Of a stretch of 64,000 bases of DNA, positions 37,623-46,845 are shown piece after piece. The DNA is from Malaciobacter molluscorum LMG 25693 (GTDB taxonomy: Bacteria > Campylobacterota > Campylobacteria > Campylobacterales > Arcobacteraceae): positions 1,054,001 to 1,118,000 of the forward strand of contig NZ_CP032098.1 of assembly GCF_003544935.1 (NCBI RefSeq), read 5' to 3'. The position numbers were made by a program, and so were the translations under genes. The notes below the pieces were generated by a model that did no database searches, was not told where the DNA came from, and saw nothing but the letters and a program-made list of their open reading frames with translations. Position 1 is the first letter of the stretch, and the number at the start of each line of letters is the position of its first letter.

Positions 37623-38272
37623 TTAAAATAAATATCTTTTAAGAGTGCTTTACAAATTGGCTTATTAAAGTTGTATTTGAATTCGCACTCTTTTAGATAA
37701 AAGAAGAAGTTATTTTTATCTATACCTTTATATTTATCTAATTGATTACCTAAAAAAATCCAAAAATCTTTTAAAGGAGTGGTATAAGAGTTTTGAGATT
37801 GCAACTTATGCCACTTTAAATATCTTTCAAATTGTATATCTCTATTTTCTAAAGGTGCAGTTGGTAGTGAGGGCATCAAAAGTGTATATACTATTTTATT
37901 ATTATAAAAACCAATAAGATTTATCGCTTCATAAATACTCTTCTTTTTCTTTTGTAATTGTTTTTTATTAAAATAATAAAACTCTTCATAAGAAGTATTG
38001 TCTTGTATTGAATTATTGTATAAATCTTCTAAATAATTTGCAATTAATTTTCTAAATATTTCATATCGATTTAGTACAGTTCTATAGTTTACTTCTAACT
38101 CTTTTGATAGATTTAATGCAGATTTATCTTCACAAAAACCATCTATAATTTTATAATCTATTTCAAGTTTTTTTAATGAAAACTTTTTTTTACAATCTTT
38201 ACATTTTCTATAATTGTCTTTTAAAAGATATAATGTTTTACTATTACAAAATGGGCAAATATTTAAGTTCAT
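37619..38272 (-). CDS. Shortened IS1595-like transposase relative, probably domesticated
   Basis: The N-terminus has a zinc ribbon (CPFCNSKTLYLL...CKDCKKKFS) and a helix-turn-helix (ALNLSKELEVNYRTVLNRY), as in IS1595 transposases. The C-terminus FWIFLGNQLDKYKGI and YLKECEFKYNFN matches the end of such transposases. The core between is only about 100 residues, and the DDE residues are not recognisable (YEEFYYF in place of a DE-Y motif). No terminal inverted repeats are seen. It may be a DNA-binding protein derived from a transposase. A start at 38308 is also possible; neither has a good ribosome site. It is divergent from hypB, 118 bases away. Confidence 0.65.
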   Translation of the reverse strand: MNLNICPFCNSKTLYLLKDNYRKCKDCKKKFSLKKLEIDYKIIDGFCEDKSALNLSKELEVNYRTVLNRYEIFRKLIANYLEDLYNNSIQDNTSYEEFYYFNKKQLQKKKKSIYEAINLIGFYNNKIVYTLLMPSLPTAPLENRDIQFERYLKWHKLQSQNSYTTPLKDFWIFLGNQLDKYKGIDKNNFFFYLKECEFKYNFNKPICKALLKDIYFN

Positions 38273-38363
38273 AAAATTATTATATACTATTTTGTTCAAA
38301 AAGTACATAAGAGCAAAAAAAATCGCTAATTTGTTTAAGATAATAATAGTAAACTAATAAAAG

Positions 38364-38377
38364 TGAATAAATATTCA
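38364..38377. promoter_or_regulatory. Inverted repeat TGAATA-AA-TATTCA upstream of hypB
   Basis: Perfect 6-bp arms around AA lie just before the hypB ribosome site (AAAGG, 38379-38383) and should overlap the transcription start. Read as TGAAT-N4-ATTCA it has the same spacing as the hydA2 site. It is a candidate operator. Confidence 0.5.
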
Positions 38378-38390
38378 GAAAGGATAAAAT

Positions 38391-39170
38391 ATGTGTAAAG
38401 ATTGCGGATGTAGTATAACAGATCATGATCATCACCATGATCATGGACACTCACATGAACATGACAGTGCTAGTCATCAAGCAGCACATGAAACATTACA
38501 TCATAACCCTCAATTAAATGATAGTAAAACAGTTTCTGTAATAAAAAAGATATTAGATAAAAATGATCATGAGGCAGCTCATAATAGAGCTCATTTTAAT
38601 GAACACAAAGTATTGGGAATAAACTTAATGAGTAGCCCAGGGAGTGGTAAAACTACACTATTAGAACATTTAGCAGATTTAGCAGATTTTAAATATGGTG
38701 TTGTAGAAGGTGATTTAGAAACAAACAAAGATGCAGATAGATTGAAAGCAAAAGATATTAAAGCTGTACAGATACAAACAGGAAGTGCATGTCACTTAGA
38801 CGCATTTATGGTGCATAAAGGATTACATGATATGCCTTTAGATGATTTAGATGTTTGTTTTGTAGAAAATGTTGGAAATTTAGTTTGTCCAGCTTCATAT
38901 GATGTGGGAACACATTTAAATATTGTACTTGTTTCTGTTCCAGAAGGTGAAGATAAAATTGCAAAATATCCTGTAATGTTTAGAGCAGCAGATTTAATTT
39001 TGTTTACAAAAACAGATTTACTTCCATATTTTGAATATGATTTAGAAAAAGAGAAAGAAGTTGCAAGAAAACTAAAACCAAATGTTGATATTTTAGAAGT
39101 TAGTACAAAAGATAAAGATTCATTACAAGCTGTGGTTGATTGGATTAATTTTAAAAGAAAACATAGATAA
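38391..39170 (+). CDS. hypB: Hydrogenase/nickel incorporation GTPase HypB
   Basis: The 259-residue GTPase has the N-terminal high-affinity nickel motif (MCKDCGC) and a histidine-rich stretch with about a dozen His in residues 9-45, a likely nickel store. The G domain has SSPGSGKTTLLE, EGDLETNKDADR, VENVGNLVCP and TKTDLLPYF. It drives nickel delivery with HypA. It is first in the hypBCDEA operon. Confidence 0.96.
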   Translation: MCKDCGCSITDHDHHHDHGHSHEHDSASHQAAHETLHHNPQLNDSKTVSVIKKILDKNDHEAAHNRAHFNEHKVLGINLMSSPGSGKTTLLEHLADLADFKYGVVEGDLETNKDADRLKAKDIKAVQIQTGSACHLDAFMVHKGLHDMPLDDLDVCFVENVGNLVCPASYDVGTHLNIVLVSVPEGEDKIAKYPVMFRAADLILFTKTDLLPYFEYDLEKEKEVARKLKPNVDILEVSTKDKDSLQAVVDWINFKRKHR

Positions 39171-39181
39171 GGATAATTCAG

Positions 39182-39463
39182 ATGTGTTTATCAATTCCCT
39201 CAAAAATAAAATCAATAGATGAAGAGAGTAATAGTTGCACTGTTGATACAATGGGTGTAGAAAGAAGTGCAAGTTTAGATTTAATTGATCAAGATGTAAA
39301 AATTGGTGATTATGTATTAATTCATATTGGTTTTGCAATGAATAAAATAGATGAAGAAGATGCCTTGGAGTCTTTGAAACTTTATCAACAAATAATTGAT
39401 AAGATGGAAGAAGAGGATGCCCAAGAAATGATAGAAGAAGCCCAAAACTGTCCAAATAGATAG
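39182..39463 (+). CDS. hypC: Hydrogenase assembly chaperone HypC
   Basis: The 93-residue protein starts MCLSIPSKI, with the essential second-position Cys, then VDTMGVERSASLDLI and IGDYVLIHIGFAMNKIDEEDA. It carries the Fe(CN)2CO unit with HypD and docks on the large subunit. The C-terminus is acidic. It follows hypB by 11 bases. Only one HypC is seen for two or three hydrogenases. Confidence 0.95.
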   Translation: MCLSIPSKIKSIDEESNSCTVDTMGVERSASLDLIDQDVKIGDYVLIHIGFAMNKIDEEDALESLKLYQQIIDKMEEEDAQEMIEEAQNCPNR

Positions 39464-39474
39464 AAAGTAAAATA

Positions 39475-40602
39475 ATGAACGAATTAAAGTTAAAAGATTT
39501 ATATGATGGATTTAGAGATCCAAAAACAATAAAAGCATTAAAAAATTTAGTAGATAAAGAAGCTGCAAAATTTCCAGGAAAAATAAATGTAATGGAAGTT
39601 TGTGGAGGACATACTCATACAATAATGAAATATGGATTAAATCAGTTAATGCCTGAAAATATTGATTTTATTCATGGACCTGGATGTCCTGTTTGTGTAA
39701 TGCCAAAAGAAAGAATCGACCATGCTTATATTTTAAGTTTACAAGAAGATGTGATTTTAGTTACTTTGGGAGATATGATTAAAGTACCTGGAAGTCATGG
39801 GAGTTTACAAGATGCAAGAAGTAAAGGTGCTGATGTAAGATTTGTTTATTCTCCTCTTGATACTATAAAAATTGCACGTGAAAACCCTAATAAAAAAATA
39901 ATATTCTTTGCAATTGGTTTTGAAACAACAACTCCAATGACAGCTGCTTTACTTGAACATGTAACTAAAAATAAAATAGAAAATATCTATTTTCATATAA
40001 ATCATATAACTGTTCCTGAACCAATGAAAGTTTTATTAGAAAGTAATGACTGCCAAATTGACGCATTTATTGGTCCTTCTCATGTAAGTGTTATAACTGG
40101 TTCTAAAATTTATAAAGAGTTTGTAACTAAATATAAAAAACCTGTAGTAGTAGCAGGATTTGAACCAGTTGATGTGATGCAATCAATCTTAGCAATAGTA
40201 AAACAATTTAATGAAAATAGATGTGAACTTGAAATAGAATATTCAAGAGCTGTATCAAATGATGGGAATATAGCTGCACAGAATTTAATTAATAAATATT
40301 TTACTAAAGCAACTCATTTTCGATGGAGAGGATTAGGTGATATTCCTGATTCAGCATTAAGATTAAGAGATGAATATTCAAATATGGATGCTGAAATAAT
40401 ATATAAAAATATTTTGCCAAATGAAAAAATTGATGATCATAAACTTTGTATTTGTGGTGATATTATGAGAGGTGTTGCAAAACCAAATGATTGTAAAGTA
40501 TTTGGAAAAGCTTGTAAACCAAGTAGTCCTTTAGGTTCTTGTATGGTTTCAAGTGAAGGTGCTTGTAGTGCATATTATAAATATGGAAATTTGATTAAAT
40601 AG
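39475..40602 (+). CDS. hypD: Hydrogenase formation protein HypD
   Basis: The 375-residue scaffold has EVCGGHTHTIMKYG, GPGCPVCVMP, FFAIGFETTTP and the C-terminal cysteines in CICGDIMRG, CKVFGKAC and GACSAYYKYG that hold its [4Fe-4S] cluster. On it the iron receives its cyanide and CO ligands. It lies 11 bases after hypC. Confidence 0.96.
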   Translation: MNELKLKDLYDGFRDPKTIKALKNLVDKEAAKFPGKINVMEVCGGHTHTIMKYGLNQLMPENIDFIHGPGCPVCVMPKERIDHAYILSLQEDVILVTLGDMIKVPGSHGSLQDARSKGADVRFVYSPLDTIKIARENPNKKIIFFAIGFETTTPMTAALLEHVTKNKIENIYFHINHITVPEPMKVLLESNDCQIDAFIGPSHVSVITGSKIYKEFVTKYKKPVVVAGFEPVDVMQSILAIVKQFNENRCELEIEYSRAVSNDGNIAAQNLINKYFTKATHFRWRGLGDIPDSALRLRDEYSNMDAEIIYKNILPNEKIDDHKLCICGDIMRGVAKPNDCKVFGKACKPSSPLGSCMVSSEGACSAYYKYGNLIK

Positions 40603-40656
40603 TATAGAGTAAATAGAACAAATAAATCTACTTAAAATAGATCTAAAAGGTTGATA

Positions 40657-41652
40657 ATGACTAATATAACACTAGCTCATGGGAATGGTGGGCAAGAAAA
40701 TAATGAATTAATTACAAAAATATTTTATAAAGCTTTTAAAAATGAGATATTATCAAAAAGTGAAGATGCTGCTGTTATTGAAGATGGTACTTTAGCTTTT
40801 AGTACAGACTCTTTTACTGTGAATCCTATTGAATTTCCTGGAGCAAATATAGGTAAATTAGCTATTTGTGGAACTTGTAATGATTTAGCAATGATGGGTG
40901 CAAAACCAAAATACTTAACATGCTCAGTGATTATAGAAGAGGGATTTGAAGTTGCAACTTTAAAAAGAGTAGTTGATAGTATGCAAACTGAACTTGAAAA
41001 AAATGGTGCAATTGTAGTAAGTGGTGATACAAAAGTTGTGCCAAAAGGTAGTGTTGATAAAATCTTTATAAATACTACTGGTATTGGGCAAATAGAACAA
41101 AAAGGAATTTCTTCTAATAATATTCAAGATGATGATGTAATTATTGTTTCAAACTCTGTTGGAAAACATGGTGCAACAATCTTTGCTGCAAGAGAAGGAA
41201 TAGATTTTTCTACAAATTTAAAATCTGATTGTGCTTCACTTTGGCCAGTTATAAAAAAATTAATTGATGAAGGTATTCAAATTAGAGCCTTAAGAGATGC
41301 AACAAGAGGTGGAGTAAGTGCTGTTTTAAATGAATGGGCAAAACAATCAAATATTTGTGTAGAAATTGAAGAAGAAAAGATACCTGTTTGCGATGAGGTA
41401 AAAGGAGTTTGTGAATTACTTGGCTTTGAAGCTTTAAGTTTAGCAAATGAAGGAACATTTGTAATGGCTATATCAAAAGAGCAAGCATCAAAAGCAATTG
41501 AGCTTTTAAAATCAATTGAGATTTCAAAAGAAGCATCAATTATTGGTAATGTAACATTAAAACATCAAGGAAAAGTTGTTTTAAATACTGCTTGGGGAAC
41601 ACAAAGATTTATTGATTTACCAACTGGTGAATTGTTACCTAGAATTTGTTAA
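40657..41652 (+). CDS. hypE: Carbamoyl dehydratase HypE
   Basis: The ATG at 40657 has AAAAGG six bases upstream; an earlier TTG at 40651 is less likely. The PurM-like protein has LAHGNGGQEN, STDSFTVNP, GTCNDLAMMGA, SGDTKVVPKG and RDATRGGVSAVLNE. It ends PRIC, the terminal Cys that HypF carbamoylates and HypE dehydrates to a thiocyanate. Confidence 0.95.
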   Translation: MTNITLAHGNGGQENNELITKIFYKAFKNEILSKSEDAAVIEDGTLAFSTDSFTVNPIEFPGANIGKLAICGTCNDLAMMGAKPKYLTCSVIIEEGFEVATLKRVVDSMQTELEKNGAIVVSGDTKVVPKGSVDKIFINTTGIGQIEQKGISSNNIQDDDVIIVSNSVGKHGATIFAAREGIDFSTNLKSDCASLWPVIKKLIDEGIQIRALRDATRGGVSAVLNEWAKQSNICVEIEEEKIPVCDEVKGVCELLGFEALSLANEGTFVMAISKEQASKAIELLKSIEISKEASIIGNVTLKHQGKVVLNTAWGTQRFIDLPTGELLPRIC

Positions 41653-41680
41653 TAAATATAAAAGCTTTATAGGAGTAATA

Positions 41681-42022
41681 ATGCACGAATATAGTATAGT
41701 TCAATCTTTACTTGAACAATGCGAACAATATGTTGAAGCAAATGATGCTTCAAAAGTAACAAAACTTATTGTTAAAATTGGAGTATTAAGTGGTGTTGAA
41801 CCTGATTTATTACAAACAGCATTTGATACATTCAAAGAAAAAACAGTTTGTGATGGCGCGGAGTTTGTAATAAACCGACAAAAAGTTGTCATTGATTGTT
41901 TAGATTGTAACCTAACTTCTACTTTGGAAAAAAATGAATTTCTTTGTCCCTCTTGTAATAGTAGTAACTTACAAGTTGTAGATGGGGAAGATATGTTTTT
42001 GATGAGTTTGGAATTAGAATAA
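41681..42022 (+). CDS. hypA: Nickel chaperone HypA
   Basis: The start MHEYSIV at 41681 has AGGAG upstream; the conserved MHE begins the nickel site. Of 113 residues, the C-terminal half has a zinc site with CLDC and CPSC. It passes nickel to the large subunit together with HypB. It is last in hypBCDEA. In some relatives HypA also serves urease, but no urease genes are in this window. Confidence 0.95.
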   Translation: MHEYSIVQSLLEQCEQYVEANDASKVTKLIVKIGVLSGVEPDLLQTAFDTFKEKTVCDGAEFVINRQKVVIDCLDCNLTSTLEKNEFLCPSCNSSNLQVVDGEDMFLMSLELE

Positions 42023-42198
42023 CTAATATAGTTAAGAAAATATAATACAGTTAAACTGACAAGATGAACTTATTTATAATCTCTATATTTTGATAATATA
42101 AAGAAAAAACTAAAAAAGTTTAATAAATAGCTTATATTTTATTTACTTTTTCTCAATAATTACATAAAATCTTATATCGTTTTATACAAGGAGAAAAA

Positions 42199-43314
42199 AT
42201 GAGAAAAATTATAGGTTTATCTGTTGCTACAGCATTAACTTGCACTATGGCTTTAGCAAAGGAGATTAATGTAGGTTTAATTTTGCCAATGTCTGGTGCA
42301 ATTGCTGCATATGGACAAAATGCTGAAGTTGGTGTTAAATTGGCACACAAATTACAACCAAAATTAAATAACGGTGATAAAATCAATCTTATCTTAATTG
42401 ATAATAAAGGTGATAAAGTTGAAACTGCAAATGCAGCAACTAGATTAATATCTTCAGATAAAGTTGTTGCTTTACTTGGACCAATGATTTCTACAAACAC
42501 TGCACAGGTTATCTCAATAGCTGAGAAAAAACATGTTCCAGTAATTGCCCCAGCAGCTACAAATGACAAACTTACTATGAGAAAAATGTATGCAAATAGA
42601 GTTTGTTTCACTGATTCTTTTCAAGGTAGTGTTGTTGCAAATTATGCATTAAAACAAAATAAGAAAAAAGCTGTTGTTATTGTTGATCAAGCTACAGTTT
42701 ACTCTTTAGGTTTATCAAAAGCATTTAAAAATACATATACTAAAGGTGGTGGTAAAATTCTTAAAAAAATTAGAATTACATCAGGAGATAAAGATTATAA
42801 AGCTATAATCTCACAAATTAAAAAGTTAAATCCAGATATTATTTTCCTTCCTTTATATCATCCAGAAGCTTCTATGATTGCAAGACAAGCAAAAGAACTT
42901 GGTCTTAAAACAACTATGATTAGTGGTGATGGAGTTGCAAATCAAACATTTATTGATTTAGGTGGAGATGCTGTAAATGGATATTTATATACTGATGCAT
43001 TTGATTATACAAATCCTCCAACAAAAAAATCTGCTGAGTTTATTAAAGCTTACCAAAAACAAACTGGTTCAAATGCATTAAATGCTTTCTCAGCTTTAGG
43101 TGCTGATACTTATAATTTATTAGTTAATGCAATGAATAAATGTGAAGATCCAACAAATTCAAAATGTATTAATAAAGAAATAAAAAATACTAAAAAATTT
43201 GAAGCAGTAACAGGTATTATATCAATTGATAAAGAGGGTAATGCTATTAAATCTGCTGTAATTAAAGAAATTGTAAATGGTAAACCAGTATATAAAGCTA
43301 CTGTAAATCCATAA
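42199..43314 (+). CDS. livK: Branched-chain amino acid-type ABC transporter substrate-binding protein
   Basis: The 371-residue protein has a signal peptide (MRKIIGLSVATALTCTMALAKE). The LivJ/LivK fold follows: VGLILPMSGAIAAYGQ, NKGDKVETANAATRLI, VVALLGPMIS, VPVIAPAATND and FQGSVVANYAL. It binds an amino acid or similar small molecule in the periplasm and hands it to LivHM. AAGGAG precedes the ATG. The gap to hypA holds TATAAT followed by CAGTTAAACTG (42048-42058), of unknown meaning. Confidence 0.9.
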   Translation: MRKIIGLSVATALTCTMALAKEINVGLILPMSGAIAAYGQNAEVGVKLAHKLQPKLNNGDKINLILIDNKGDKVETANAATRLISSDKVVALLGPMISTNTAQVISIAEKKHVPVIAPAATNDKLTMRKMYANRVCFTDSFQGSVVANYALKQNKKKAVVIVDQATVYSLGLSKAFKNTYTKGGGKILKKIRITSGDKDYKAIISQIKKLNPDIIFLPLYHPEASMIARQAKELGLKTTMISGDGVANQTFIDLGGDAVNGYLYTDAFDYTNPPTKKSAEFIKAYQKQTGSNALNAFSALGADTYNLLVNAMNKCEDPTNSKCINKEIKNTKKFEAVTGIISIDKEGNAIKSAVIKEIVNGKPVYKATVNP

Positions 43315-43356
43315 TATACAATATAAAATATATTTAATCAAAATTTTAGCTATTTT

Positions 43357-43388
43357 TAAAGTCTAGTCTTAGTGCTAGACTTTTTTAT
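43357..43388 (+). terminator. Internal terminator between livK and livH
   Basis: AAAGTCTAG and CTAGACTTT pair around TCTTAGTG and are followed by a T-run (to 43386). It lies 45 bases after livK inside what is otherwise one operon, so it probably sets a high livK to livHMGF ratio. Confidence 0.85.
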
Positions 43389-43426
43389 AATAAGAAAAAT
43401 AATAGTTATTTTTTTTCTTATTATAA
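43385..43426 (+). other. Long AU hairpin upstream of livH
   Basis: TTATAATAAGAAAAATAA (43385-43402) pairs with the segment 43406-43426, which has three extra T as a bulge, around TAG. It overlaps the tail of the preceding terminator and ends 28 bases before the livH ATG, so the two structures could compete. Confidence 0.5.
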
Positions 43427-43453
43427 AAGCTTTTACTATTTTCAGGAGAATTA

Positions 43454-44350
43454 ATGGATTTATTAACATTTATGCAACAGATGGTAAATGGGTTTTCTTT
43501 AGGCTCAATGTACGCACTGATTGCAATTGGTTATACTATGGTATATGGTGTGTTAAGACTTATTAACTTTGCACATGGCGATATTATGATGGTTGGAGCA
43601 TTTTTAGCTTATGCTTTTATTTCAATATTTAATTTGCCTTTTGCTTTTGCGGTTTTATTATCAGTTGTAATATCTGCATTAGTTGGTATTTTGACAGATA
43701 AAATTGCTTATAAGCCATTAAGAGAAGCTCCACGAATCTCTTTACTTATTACTGCAATTGGTATTTCATTTTTTTTAGAAAATGCATTTACTGTATTTGC
43801 AGGTGGTATTCCAAGACCATTTCCTGTACCAGAATATATGCAAAATATATTTAATGTATCGGGAATTATTTTTTCAACTTCATCAATAATGGTACCTATT
43901 GTTACTCTAGTCTTATTATTGGCAATTCTTTTTGTTTTATATAAAACAAAATATGGAATGGCTATTAGAGCATTATCTTTTGACATAAAAACTGTAAATT
44001 TAATGGGAATTGATGCTAACAAAATCATTTCTATTGTATTTGCTTTAGGTTCTGCATTAGCAGCAGTTGGAGGAATCTTTTGGGTAATTAATTATCCTTC
44101 AGTTGAGCCAATGATGGGTGTTTTAGTTGGATTAAAAGCATTTGCAGCAGCAGTAGTAGGTGGAATTGGTTCTGTAACTGGTGCAGTTTTAGGTGGGTTT
44201 ATTATAGGATTTACAGAAGTAGTTGTAGTTGCATTTTTCCCAGATTTAGCAGGTTATAAAGATGCATTTGCTTTTGTTTTTTTAATTTTTGTACTTCTAT
44301 TTAAACCTACAGGAATTATGGGAAAAGATTTAGAAAAGAGTAGGTTTTAA
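43454..44350 (+). CDS. livH: Branched-chain amino acid-type ABC transporter permease LivH
   Basis: The 298-residue permease has about eight membrane segments and the LivH features LIAIGYTMVYGVLRLINFAHGD, IGISFFLENAF, AAVGGIFWVINYP and VVGGIGSVTGAVLGG. AGGAG lies upstream of the ATG. It forms the membrane channel with LivM, whose gene starts 2 bases after its stop. Confidence 0.92.
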   Translation: MDLLTFMQQMVNGFSLGSMYALIAIGYTMVYGVLRLINFAHGDIMMVGAFLAYAFISIFNLPFAFAVLLSVVISALVGILTDKIAYKPLREAPRISLLITAIGISFFLENAFTVFAGGIPRPFPVPEYMQNIFNVSGIIFSTSSIMVPIVTLVLLLAILFVLYKTKYGMAIRALSFDIKTVNLMGIDANKIISIVFALGSALAAVGGIFWVINYPSVEPMMGVLVGLKAFAAAVVGGIGSVTGAVLGGFIIGFTEVVVVAFFPDLAGYKDAFAFVFLIFVLLFKPTGIMGKDLEKSRF

Positions 44351-44352
44351 TT

Positions 44353-45393
44353 ATGGTTCAAGATTCAATTTTTACAAAAGATAGGTTAATAAATTTATCA
44401 ATCATTTTATTGGCTATTTGGTTTACTTGGTTTGCACAAAACCATTTTGAAGAATATACAGTAAGAATAATAAACAATGTTGCAATTTTTATAATTTTAG
44501 CAGTTTCTTATAATCTTATAAATGGTGTTACAGGACAGTTTTCTCTTGAACCAAATGGTTTTGTAGCTGTTGGAGCATATGTTACAGCAATTTTAACTGT
44601 TGATGCAAATGGAATGTTATATCAATATGATATAGAAGATCCTTATCCTTGGATATTAGCTCTACAAACAAACTTTTTTTGGGCTTTAATCTTCTCTGGT
44701 ATTATTTCTTCATTACTAGCACTATCTTTATCTTTTCCTGTATTTAGAGTAAGAGGGGATTATCTTGCTATTGTTACATTAGGTTTTGGATTTATTATTA
44801 GAATTTTAGCTATTAATTCTCCTGAGATTACAAATGGTTCTTTAGGTATAAATGATATTCCTCAAGCATCAAATCTTTATTGGACTGGTGGATTTGCAAT
44901 AGTTGCAGTTTTAGTGATTTTAAATATCATATATTCAAAATATGGAAGAGCAATGAAAGCTGTTAGGGATGATGAAGATGCAGCAATTGCAATGGGTGTA
45001 AATACATTTAAAATAAAAACATTAGCATTTACAACTTCTGCATTTTTTGAAGGAATTGGTGGTGGATTATTAGCTGCATTATTAACTTCAATTTCACCAG
45101 ATTTATTTACTTTCCTTTTAACATTCCAACTATTAATTATAATTGTATTAGGTGGATTAGGTAGTACAACAGGTGCAATTTTAGGAACAATTTTTGTTAT
45201 GGCAGGATTAGAATGGATGAGATTCTTAGATGAACCTATGAATATTTTTGGATATGAAACAGATGGACTTCCTGGTATGAGAATGGTAGTTTTCTCTTTA
45301 TTATTAATAATTGTAATGCTATTTGCAAGAGAAGGTTTGATGGGTAAAAAAGAGTTAAAAGACTTATTCAAAAAGAAAAAGGTTGATAAATGA
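44353..45393 (+). CDS. livM: Branched-chain amino acid-type ABC transporter permease LivM
   Basis: The 346-residue permease has the LivM features YNLINGVTGQFSLEPNGFVAVGAYV, RGDYLAIVTLGFGFIIRI, YGRAMKAVRDDEDAAIAMG and VLGGLGSTTGAILG. It overlaps livG by 4 bases. Confidence 0.92.
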   Translation: MVQDSIFTKDRLINLSIILLAIWFTWFAQNHFEEYTVRIINNVAIFIILAVSYNLINGVTGQFSLEPNGFVAVGAYVTAILTVDANGMLYQYDIEDPYPWILALQTNFFWALIFSGIISSLLALSLSFPVFRVRGDYLAIVTLGFGFIIRILAINSPEITNGSLGINDIPQASNLYWTGGFAIVAVLVILNIIYSKYGRAMKAVRDDEDAAIAMGVNTFKIKTLAFTTSAFFEGIGGGLLAALLTSISPDLFTFLLTFQLLIIIVLGGLGSTTGAILGTIFVMAGLEWMRFLDEPMNIFGYETDGLPGMRMVVFSLLLIIVMLFAREGLMGKKELKDLFKKKKVDK

Positions 45394-46157
45394 TTTTAGA
45401 GGTTTGTAATATTACAAAAAAATTTGGTGGAGTTACTGCTATTAAAGATACCTCTTTTAATGTTAAATCAAAAGAGATATATGGTTTAATTGGTCCAAAT
45501 GGTGCTGGTAAAACTACGATGTTTAATATAATTACGGGAAATTATTCTCCAACGGAAGGTATGATTAAATTTGATGGAAAGAGAATTGATGGAACAAAAC
45601 CTCATAAAATTGTTCATAAAGGAATAGCTAGAACTTTTCAAAATATTAGGCTTTTTAAATCAATGACAGTTTTAGATAATATTTTAATTGCATTTGATTA
45701 TCAAGCAAATTATACTTATTTAGAAACTATATTAAGATTTCCTAGATTTTTTAAAGAAGAGAAAAGAATAAAACAAAAATCTTTTGAAATAATGGAAGTT
45801 TTAGGTATTTCAAAATATGCAAATGAACAAGCAACATCATTGTCTTATGGAAATCAAAGAAAAGTAGAGATTGCAAGAGCATTAGCAGCATCTCCAAAAT
45901 TACTTTTACTTGATGAACCAGCAGCAGGGATGAACCCAAATGAGACACAAGAGTTAGCACAGTTATTATTTGATATTAGAGATAAGTTTGATATTACAAT
46001 TTTACTTATTGAACATGATATGAAATTTGTAAATCATTTGTGCGATAGAGTTATGGTTCTTGATTATGGTAAGACAATTTTTGAAGGTCATATTGAAGAT
46101 GCTATTAAAGATAAAGAAGTTATAAAAGCGTATCTTGGAGATTTTAAACATGCTTAA
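45390..46157 (+). CDS. livG: ABC transporter ATP-binding protein LivG
   Basis: The 255-residue ATPase has Walker A GPNGAGKTTMFN, the LivG segment GIARTFQNIRLF, signature LSYGNQRKVEIARAL and Walker B LLLLDEPAAGMNP with the switch His in LIEHDM. It powers the transporter with LivF. The start overlaps the livM stop. Confidence 0.93.
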   Translation: MILEVCNITKKFGGVTAIKDTSFNVKSKEIYGLIGPNGAGKTTMFNIITGNYSPTEGMIKFDGKRIDGTKPHKIVHKGIARTFQNIRLFKSMTVLDNILIAFDYQANYTYLETILRFPRFFKEEKRIKQKSFEIMEVLGISKYANEQATSLSYGNQRKVEIARALAASPKLLLLDEPAAGMNPNETQELAQLLFDIRDKFDITILLIEHDMKFVNHLCDRVMVLDYGKTIFEGHIEDAIKDKEVIKAYLGDFKHA

Positions 46158-46845
46158 AGTAAGAGATTTAGAAGTATATTATGGGCTAATAAGAGCTGTT
46201 AAAAAGATTAGTTTTCAAGTTGAACAAGGTCAAATTGTATCTTTAATTGGTTCTAATGGTGCTGGAAAGACATCTACATTAAAATCAATTGTAAATGATG
46301 TAAAAAGAAAAGGTAGAATATATTTTGAAGGTCATAATATATCAAAACTTAATACTCCTAAAGTTATTCAAAGTGGAATATCTTTAGTTCCCGAAGGAAG
46401 AAGAGTTTTTATTAATTTAACAGTTGATGAAAACTTAAGAATGGGTGCTTTTAATAATGATGAGAAATTTGAGTCTTTACAAGAATCAATGTATGATTTA
46501 TTTCCTAGATTGAAACAAAAAAGAAAACAATTAGCAGGAACTATGAGTGGAGGAGAACAGCAAATGTTAGCAATTGCAAGAGCTTTGATGTGCTCTCCTA
46601 AGCTTTTAATGTTAGATGAACCAAGTTTAGGATTAGCTCCTAAAATAATTGGTGAAGTTTTTGATATAATTACACAATTAAAAGAAGATGGTATTACAAT
46701 TCTTCTAGTAGAACAAAATGCATTTGCAGCACTTAATATTTCAGATTATGCATATGTATTAGAAAATGGTGAGATTGCATTAAAAGATAATGCCAAAGAG
46801 TTAATAAACTCAGATGAAATTAGGAAAAAATATTTAGGAGCATAA
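46150..46845 (+). CDS. livF: ABC transporter ATP-binding protein LivF
   Basis: The start MLKVRDLEVYYG at 46150 lies inside the livG end and has GGAG nine bases before it. The product has Walker A GSNGAGKTSTLK, VPEGRRVF, signature MSGGEQQMLAIARAL and Walker B LLMLDEPSLGLAP. It is the second ATPase of the transporter. The stop is followed at once by the GTG of the MarC gene. Confidence 0.93.
   Translation: MLKVRDLEVYYGLIRAVKKISFQVEQGQIVSLIGSNGAGKTSTLKSIVNDVKRKGRIYFEGHNISKLNTPKVIQSGISLVPEGRRVFINLTVDENLRMGAFNNDEKFESLQESMYDLFPRLKQKRKQLAGTMSGGEQQMLAIARALMCSPKLLMLDEPSLGLAPKIIGEVFDIITQLKEDGITILLVEQNAFAALNISDYAYVLENGEIALKDNAKELINSDEIRKKYLGA

Noticed and set aside
37619..38308. Active insertion sequence
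   Set aside because: No terminal inverted repeats, no target duplication and no recognisable DDE triad are seen around the gene.
42048..42058. CAGTTAAACTG palindrome after hypA
   Set aside because: It is short, lies 140 bases before livK, and has no clear promoter relation; it may be chance in AT-rich DNA.
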